Positions 59,103 through 64,000 of a stretch of 64,000 nt of DNA are shown piece by piece. A program made the translations under genes and the position numbers. A model generated the notes under the pieces. It was not told the origin of the DNA and ran no database searches. It was given only the letters and a program-made list of their open reading frames with translations. The stretch is taken from NCBI GenBank assembly GCA_041530395.1, contig CP136945.1, positions 2,542,001 through 2,606,000 on the forward strand, read 5' to 3'. The DNA is from Thermosynechococcaceae cyanobacterium Okahandja. Lineage in GTDB: Bacteria; Cyanobacteriota; Cyanobacteriia; Thermosynechococcales; Thermosynechococcaceae. Numbering within the stretch: position 1 is the first letter of the stretch; the number at the start of each line of letters is the position of its first letter.

Positions 59103-59573
59103 ATGACCTACCACAAACTGTGGTTCCAACAAACAGCTCGCCAACTCAAAGTGTTACGTCCCTTTCCCGCCTTCCAAATCGTCCAAAGTTTTGTCCAAAC
59201 CTATCTGCCGAAACTCATTGATGATATGGATGGCCGCGGCCTAGACCTAACCGATCCGTACCACTGGTGGGAAAGCATTTATATCGATGGCATTCTAGAG
59301 CTAGAAAATAGCGAAGGGCGTACCGTGCCGGTGGCCGTCGGTATTATTGAGCAGTGGCGTAGTGCCAGCACAGCGCTGCGCTTGGTGACCACCCCGCAGA
59401 TGGCGGAGTTGCGCACCTCCCTTAACCTAGAACAGCACTGGCTCTTTTACGTGTCTAGCCGCAAGCCCTATGCCGAAGCGGTCTGGATTGACTTGCTTTA
59501 CGAACAGGCAGACAAGCCCTCTCCGGAAAGCGGCTGTAGCCTTATTGAAGTGGTGGAACCGGATCATCTTTAG
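59103..59573 (+). CDS. Conserved hypothetical protein
   Basis: A 156-residue protein not recognised. It begins MTYHKLWFQQTARQLKVLRP and contains PYHWWESIYIDGILELEN, VAVGIIEQWRSAST and FYVSSRKPYAEAVWIDLLY. No enzyme motif, signal peptide or membrane helix is seen. ATG 59103 is the likely start, with GGAG about ten bases upstream; ATG 59058 would add 15 residues. The last 32 bases overlap the convergent ribD gene, an unusually long overlap. Confidence 0.6.
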   Translation: MTYHKLWFQQTARQLKVLRPFPAFQIVQSFVQTYLPKLIDDMDGRGLDLTDPYHWWESIYIDGILELENSEGRTVPVAVGIIEQWRSASTALRLVTTPQMAELRTSLNLEQHWLFYVSSRKPYAEAVWIDLLYEQADKPSPESGCSLIEVVEPDHL

Positions 59574-60711
59574 CGCTTAGCGGCTCCGGTGTTGTGGCTC
59601 TCAGGTAGCCGGTGACCAGAATATCCTCGCCCACCGCCTGCCAAGTCACGTCCTCAAGGCAGAGAGCCTCACTCATTTTTTCTAGACCTAAATCGGCCAC
59701 CGGTCCCGGAGCGCTGCTGCCACCAATAATCTTCGGTGCAATAAAGGCCCAGACTTTTTGAACCATCCCCTCGGCGATCGCTGCGGCCGCCAACGAACCG
59801 CCACACTCCCACAGCACTGACATGACCCCACGCTGATACAGTTCCGCCATCAGGGTTGTTGGGGTGAGTTGGGGCAAACACAAAACCTCCACCCCAGATG
59901 CCAGCAGCCGCGGCACAAGGGGATGATCCGCAGGGGCAGCCGTGGCCACCAACGTGGGAGCCACCTCCGTTTGCCACAGGTAGGCCTCAAGGGGGAGTTC
60001 CAGATGTCGGCTCATCACCACCCGTAAGGGGGTATGGGCATGGCGGGAGGTGAGGTGGGGGTTATCGCGGCGCACCGTATTGCCCCCAACCACAACGGCA
60101 TCACATTCGGCGCGCAGTTGGTGAACCATGGCTCGCGCCGCTTCACCACTAATCCAAGTACTGTGGCCGGCACTAGAGGCAATTTTGCCATCGAGGGTCA
60201 TGGCGTACTTCAGAATACCAAAGGGACGCTGGTAGCGCACCCGATGCACAAAGGCTTCGTTGAGCCGCTGACAGGCCACTTCGCACACCCCCACGGTGAC
60301 GGCAATTCCCGCTGCCCGTAGGCGTTCAACCCCCGCCCCCGCCACCCGCGGATCCGGGTCAATCATCCCTACCACCACCCGCGGAATACCTGCGGCAATA
60401 ATGGCCTCGGTGCAGGGGGGCGTGCGCCCGTAATGATTGCACGGCTCAAGGTTAACGTAAAGGGTGGCACTTGAGAGCAAGGGGCGATCGGCCACCGTGA
60501 CACTGCGCAGCGCAAACACCTCGGCGTGGGGTTCCCCCGCTTTGGGATGAAAGCCTTCCCCAATAATCCGCTGCCCTGCAACAATCACACAGCCCACCAA
60601 CGGATTGGGGGACGTGCGCCCCCTCGCCTGCTCAGCCAACTGCAAGCACCGCTCCATATAGAGGACATCGGTGGCAGTGGCATCCGCCAAGGGGACAGAA
60701 TCACAGCGCAT
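59542..60711 (-). CDS. ribD: Riboflavin biosynthesis bifunctional deaminase/reductase
   Basis: RibD carries two successive steps of riboflavin synthesis. The N-terminal deaminase domain has GEPHAEVFAL and NLEPCNHYGRTPPC, binding zinc through one His and two Cys. The reductase domain starts near residue 150 with RPFGILKYAMTLDGKIAS and includes NTVRRDNPHLTSR. Length (389 residues) is normal. ATG 60711 is chosen for its fit with the family start. Its 3' end overlaps the convergent gene by 32 bases. Confidence 0.94.
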   Translation of the reverse strand: MRCDSVPLADATATDVLYMERCLQLAEQARGRTSPNPLVGCVIVAGQRIIGEGFHPKAGEPHAEVFALRSVTVADRPLLSSATLYVNLEPCNHYGRTPPCTEAIIAAGIPRVVVGMIDPDPRVAGAGVERLRAAGIAVTVGVCEVACQRLNEAFVHRVRYQRPFGILKYAMTLDGKIASSAGHSTWISGEAARAMVHQLRAECDAVVVGGNTVRRDNPHLTSRHAHTPLRVVMSRHLELPLEAYLWQTEVAPTLVATAAPADHPLVPRLLASGVEVLCLPQLTPTTLMAELYQRGVMSVLWECGGSLAAAAIAEGMVQKVWAFIAPKIIGGSSAPGPVADLGLEKMSEALCLEDVTWQAVGEDILVTGYLRATTPEPLSAKDDPVPPLQ

Positions 60712-60779
60712 GGCTTAGGGGCAACGTTGGGACAATTGTATTGGTGTATTGGGTGTATTGGGATGATGGGGGTAAGACC

Positions 60780-61094
60780 TTAGCGTTCGTGTTCCGTTTC
60801 CGAGGACTGCCGCGGTAACTGCTCTGCCTCGGGGCACTCCTCAGAGACCGCCAGTTCAGCATAGCCCCGCGGTACCGCCGCTAAGCGCCGCGAGATGGAA
60901 CCAATGCTCTCGATGTTGACGATTTCCTCCCATGCGCAGACTTCGTCCTCCTCGTCGGTTTCGTAGCGAATGGTCACCACATTGCCCTCAATATCGACAA
61001 TGCGTGCCCGATCAATGAGGCGTTGTTGATCCCGCAAGTAAATCCAGACTTCTTGGCCATCGGTGTAGAGTTGATAAAGCTTGCGGTGTAGCAT
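60780..61094 (-). CDS. Small conserved cyanobacterial protein, DUF6679-like
   Basis: A 104-residue acidic protein. MLHRKLYQLYTDGQEVWIYL, RDQQRLIDRARIVDIEGNVV and RYETDEEDEVCAWEE are conserved wording that I associate with the cyanobacterial DUF6679 family. The beta-rich N-terminal 65 residues look like a small Sm- or KOW-like barrel, which is a guess. Function unknown. The 278-base spacer to dnaK is a divergent promoter region; I see no CIRCE-type inverted repeat in it. Confidence 0.7.
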   Translation of the reverse strand: MLHRKLYQLYTDGQEVWIYLRDQQRLIDRARIVDIEGNVVTIRYETDEEDEVCAWEEIVNIESIGSISRRLAAVPRGYAELAVSEECPEAEQLPRQSSETEHER

Positions 61095-61372
61095 AGGACG
61101 ATCTCCTTCTCGGAATTAGGCTTAGCAACAGTTGGGTGATGGTTGCGCTGAAACCTCTTGCCTGCCATCTTACCCCCAGAGTTGGCAGCAAGCAGCAATA
61201 GACAACATTTTGATTCCAAGGCATGACCCAGTTGTGGCGATGGCAGGGTGCAAGGCGATTCTGACTCCCCTGAATAGATCTCGTACAATCGAAGAAGCGT
61301 AACAAAGGGTAAATAATCCGCTACCATAACGCTATTCATTTATTCTAACCAGTGCGGAGTCGTTCAAACGGC

Positions 61373-63382
61373 ATGGGCAAAATTGTTGGCATTGATCTGG
61401 GCACAACCAATTCCGTCGTTGCTGTACTGGAAGGGGGAAAACCCGTGGTGATTGCCAATGCGGAAGGTTCCCGTACCACTCCCTCGGTGGTGGCCTTTGC
61501 TAAGGATAATGAGCGCTTGGTGGGGCAGTTGGCACGGCGGCAGGCGGTGCTCAACCCTCAAAACACGTTTTATGGGGTAAAGCGCTTTATTGGCCGCGAC
61601 TATGCAGAGCTGAGCACTGAGTCTAAGCGAGTGCCCTACACGATCCGACGGGACGAGTCGGGGAAGGTGCGTATTAAGTGCCCCCGCCTGCAAAAAGAGT
61701 TTGCCCCTGAGGAAATTTCGGCCATGGTGCTGCGGAAGCTGGTGGAGGATGCCAGCCGCTACCTAGGAGAGCCGGTGACGGATGCGGTGATTACTGTGCC
61801 GGCCTACTTTAATGATTCCCAGCGGCAGGCCACCCGCGATGCGGGACGGATTGCGGGTCTGAATGTGCGGCGCATTATTAATGAACCCACGGCGGCGGCC
61901 TTGGCCTACGGTCTAGATCGCCAGAAGGAACAAACCATTTTGGTGTTTGACCTCGGCGGCGGCACCTTTGATGTCTCGATTCTGGATGTGGGCGATGGTG
62001 TGTTTGAGGTGAAGGCCACCAGCGGTGATTCGCAACTGGGGGGGAATGACTTTGATAAGTTAATTGTCGATTGGCTGGCGGAAGACTTTTTAGCCAAGGA
62101 GGGGATTGATCTGCGGCGCGATCGCCAGTCGTTGCAGCGGCTCACCGATGCGGCGGAAAAGGCCAAAATTGAGCTATCGGGGCTGCAAGAGACCAGCATT
62201 GATCTACCCTTTGTGACGGCCACGGCTGAAGGCCCCAAGCATATTGAAACCACCCTCAGTCGCCGCCAGTTTGAAGACCTGAGTCAGGAGTTACTCAAAC
62301 GCCTCCGTTTTCCGGTGGAGCAAGCCCTGCGGGATGCCCTGCTTACGCCGTCGCAAATTGATGCGGTGGTGTTGGTGGGGGGAGCCACGCGCATGCCCAT
62401 GGTGCAGGAGTTGGTGCGCCAGATGATTGGCCGTGAACCTAGCCAAAATGTCAATCCTGACGAAGTGGTGGCCGTGGGGGCGGCCATCCAAGCGGGGATT
62501 TTGGCGGGCGATATGAAGGATATTCTGCTGTTGGATGTAACGCCCCTTTCGTTGGGGGTGGAAACCATTGGCGGTGTCACTAAGGTGCTCATTCCCCGCA
62601 ACACCACAATTCCTGTACGCCGCTCTGATATTTTTTCGACTTCTGAAAATAATCAAAGCCAAGTGGAAATCCATGTGGTGCAAGGGGAGCGAGAACTGGC
62701 GGAGCACAATAAATCCTTGGGACGGTTTAAGCTCACCGGAATTCCACCCGCACCGCGAGGGGTGCCCCAAATTCAGGTGTCCTTTGACCTTGATGCCAAT
62801 GGTCTGTTGCAGGTGGTGGCCCTCGATCGCTTTAGTGGCCGTGAGCAGAGTGTGGTGATTCAGGGAGCCTCGACCCTAGGGGAAGAGGAGGTGCAGCAGA
62901 TGCTCTTGGATGCAGAGTCCAATGCGGCGGGCGATCGCCAACGGCGCGCACGGGTGGACAAACGCAACCGCGCCCAAGATTTAATTCAGCGGGCCGAGCG
63001 GCAGTTACGGGAAGCGGCCCAAGAGTTTGGCTATCAGTTTGCCGCCAATCAACGGCGCACCATCGAAGCCCTTGTGCGGCAATTGCAGGAGGGTATTCGC
63101 AATGACGACGATCGCCAAATTGATCTGACCTATGCGGCGCTAGAAGAGCGACTGTACGACTTTGTGCGGGAGCTTCGCCTGAGCGAGGAGGAGGCGGACG
63201 AAGACGAGGATCTGTTTAAGCTGCCGAACCTGAAAGAGGCGATGAATAAGGGCCTAGAGGCGGTACGGGGACGAGAGCGCCGCCGTGAGCCGGAGGACGC
63301 GGCGGAGGACTGGGAGCGCCCCCGCCGTAGCTACGAACAGCGGCGTGAGTCATGGGATGATTGGGATGATGACGACTGGTAG
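61373..63382 (+). CDS. dnaK: Chaperone DnaK (Hsp70), DnaK3-like
   Basis: A 669-residue Hsp70. The ATPase domain shows [31 protein letters not shown] and [15 protein letters not shown]; the substrate-binding domain follows from about residue 390 ([16 protein letters not shown]). The C-terminus is unusual: instead of the EEVD-type ending it has a charged tail with [11 protein letters not shown] and finishes in an acidic DDWDDDDW. With the adjacent dnaJ, this fits the cyanobacterial DnaK3 group, linked to thylakoids in the literature as I recall. ATG 61373 is chosen by the standard N-terminus. Confidence 0.92.
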   Translation: MGKIVGIDLGTTNSVVAVLEGGKPVVIANAEGSRTTPSVVAFAKDNERLVGQLARRQAVLNPQNTFYGVKRFIGRDYAELSTESKRVPYTIRRDESGKVRIKCPRLQKEFAPEEISAMVLRKLVEDASRYLGEPVTDAVITVPAYFNDSQRQATRDAGRIAGLNVRRIINEPTAAALAYGLDRQKEQTILVFDLGGGTFDVSILDVGDGVFEVKATSGDSQLGGNDFDKLIVDWLAEDFLAKEGIDLRRDRQSLQRLTDAAEKAKIELSGLQETSIDLPFVTATAEGPKHIETTLSRRQFEDLSQELLKRLRFPVEQALRDALLTPSQIDAVVLVGGATRMPMVQELVRQMIGREPSQNVNPDEVVAVGAAIQAGILAGDMKDILLLDVTPLSLGVETIGGVTKVLIPRNTTIPVRRSDIFSTSENNQSQVEIHVVQGERELAEHNKSLGRFKLTGIPPAPRGVPQIQVSFDLDANGLLQVVALDRFSGREQSVVIQGASTLGEEEVQQMLLDAESNAAGDRQRRARVDKRNRAQDLIQRAERQLREAAQEFGYQFAANQRRTIEALVRQLQEGIRNDDDRQIDLTYAALEERLYDFVRELRLSEEEADEDEDLFKLPNLKEAMNKGLEAVRGRERRREPEDAAEDWERPRRSYEQRRESWDDWDDDDW

Positions 63383-63405
63383 AAGGTCATTCAGTAGGGA
63401 ACTAG

Positions 63406-64000
63406 ATGCGTAATTTTCGAGATTACTACCAGCTTCTGGGGGTGGATCGGAGTGCCAGTAGCGATGAAATTAAACGGGCCTATCGCCGTCTGGCGCGGCG
63501 GTATCATCCGGATATGAACCCGGGCGATCGCGCCGCCGAGGAAAAATTCAAAGACATTAGCGAAGCCTACCAAGTGCTTAGTGATCCGAGCCGCCGCGAG
63601 CAGTACGATCGCTACGGCGAATACTGGTCCCAGCCGGGGTTTCGCAGTCGCAGTCCCCAACGCACGGCCAGCCGTCGCAATGGCACCAGCCTCAAGGACG
63701 ATCCTGACCTCAGCGAAGATAACTTTCAGGAGTTTTTAGACCAACTCTTGGGACGGCGATCGCGCTCTAGTACCATGCCTCCCGAACCGCCGCGCCGTTC
63801 GCCTAGTATAGAGACAGATTATTTTCGACCGGGCACGGTAAAAACGGCCTATACCGCGGTGAGTCGTCGAGATGCTGAAGCCACCCTTGAAATCCCCCTT
63901 GAGAAAGCCTACGAGGGGGGACGGGAGCGTATTCGTCTTGGGGATGGCCGCTCCTTGGAAGTGACCCTGCCACCGGCGATGGTGACCGGCCAGCGGGTAC
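63406..64000 (+). CDS. dnaJ: DnaJ co-chaperone (type II), partial at window end
   Basis: The J domain occupies residues 4-70 with [20 protein letters not shown], the HPD loop (YHPDMNPG) and [16 protein letters not shown] Ser/Arg-rich linker replaces a glycine/phenylalanine region, and the beginning of the C-terminal substrate domain follows ([18 protein letters not shown]). No zinc-finger is reached, so this looks like a CbpA-like type II protein. It starts 24 bases after dnaK and presumably forms its partner. The sequence is cut off by the window end. Confidence 0.9.
   Translation, partial: MRNFRDYYQLLGVDRSASSDEIKRAYRRLARRYHPDMNPGDRAAEEKFKDISEAYQVLSDPSRREQYDRYGEYWSQPGFRSRSPQRTASRRNGTSLKDDPDLSEDNFQEFLDQLLGRRSRSSTMPPEPPRRSPSIETDYFRPGTVKTAYTAVSRRDAEATLEIPLEKAYEGGRERIRLGDGRSLEVTLPPAMVTGQRV

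Noticed and set aside
61095-61372. CIRCE heat-shock operator before dnaK
   Set aside because: No TTAGCACTC/GAGTGCTAA type inverted repeat is present in the spacer.

Overview
The window reads as a chromosomal segment of a cyanobacterium, most likely a thermophilic Thermosynechococcus-type unicellular species. The evidence is the frequent HIP1 octamer GCGATCGC over most of the window, a dnaE gene that begins with the C-terminal half of a split intein, many cyanobacteria-typical families (DUF3593, DUF1815, DUF4359, DUF3747, DUF2339, DUF4912), and very compact packing. The genus is an inference. All family names come from reading motifs and recalled families; no database search was run.

Layout. 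(1) 0-2.75 kb: housekeeping genes cobU, typA and a DUF3593 membrane protein. (2) 2.8-22 kb: a surface-polysaccharide island. It has pseB-pseC-acetyltransferase, then a wlbA/wlbB-like pair, an L-2-hydroxyglutarate oxidase, a WbmF/G-like epimerase, a DegT-family aminotransferase, an asparagine-synthetase-like amidotransferase, a sulfotransferase, a WbmS-type deacetylase-like protein, four glycosyltransferases and two methyltransferases. It contains no HIP1 site over about 22 kb (1680-23725), is A+T-rich in the middle (about 12.4-18.5 kb), and carries an ISL3-type transposase remnant. (3) 21.7-23.3 kb: a graveyard of two toxin-antitoxin-like loci (FitAB/VapBC remnant; HI0074/MNT pair broken by an IS200/IS605-like remnant). 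(4) 23.3-49.3 kb: second asnB, dnaE C-terminal half, sufS, DUF4912, hydrolase, DUF1815, Nudix, a large hybrid histidine kinase, ureE-ureF, tRNA-His, a solute-binding lipoprotein, tlyA, a phosphopantetheinyl transferase, a tiny lipoprotein too short for routine gene calling, an acetyltransferase, a pseudouridine synthase, a ferredoxin, pdhA, DUF2339, pdxH, ureB, a HEAT-repeat protein and an MlaF-like ATPase. (5) 49.2-53.8 kb: one 1526-residue superfamily 1 helicase-like protein on the minus strand with a near-identical 136-residue tandem repeat. (6) 53.9-64 kb: leuA, a UPF0718-type permease, lipA, an FHA protein, ribD, a small DUF6679-like protein, and dnaK-dnaJ (dnaJ runs off the end).

How the genes work together. 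The island appears to build and assemble an acidic glycan: the WlbA/WlbB-type steps, epimerase and amidotransferase together suggest a 2,3-diacetamido uronic acid or its amide, with a sulfotransferase adding sulfate. The 2-hydroxyglutarate oxidase beside wlbA would fit cofactor recycling, since WlbA/WbpB-type dehydrogenases can discard hydride onto 2-oxoglutarate. No flippase, polymerase or export ABC transporter is visible, so export genes must lie elsewhere. The best candidates for a little-described system are the giant repeat-containing helicase and this island with its built-in hydroxyglutarate recycling enzyme.
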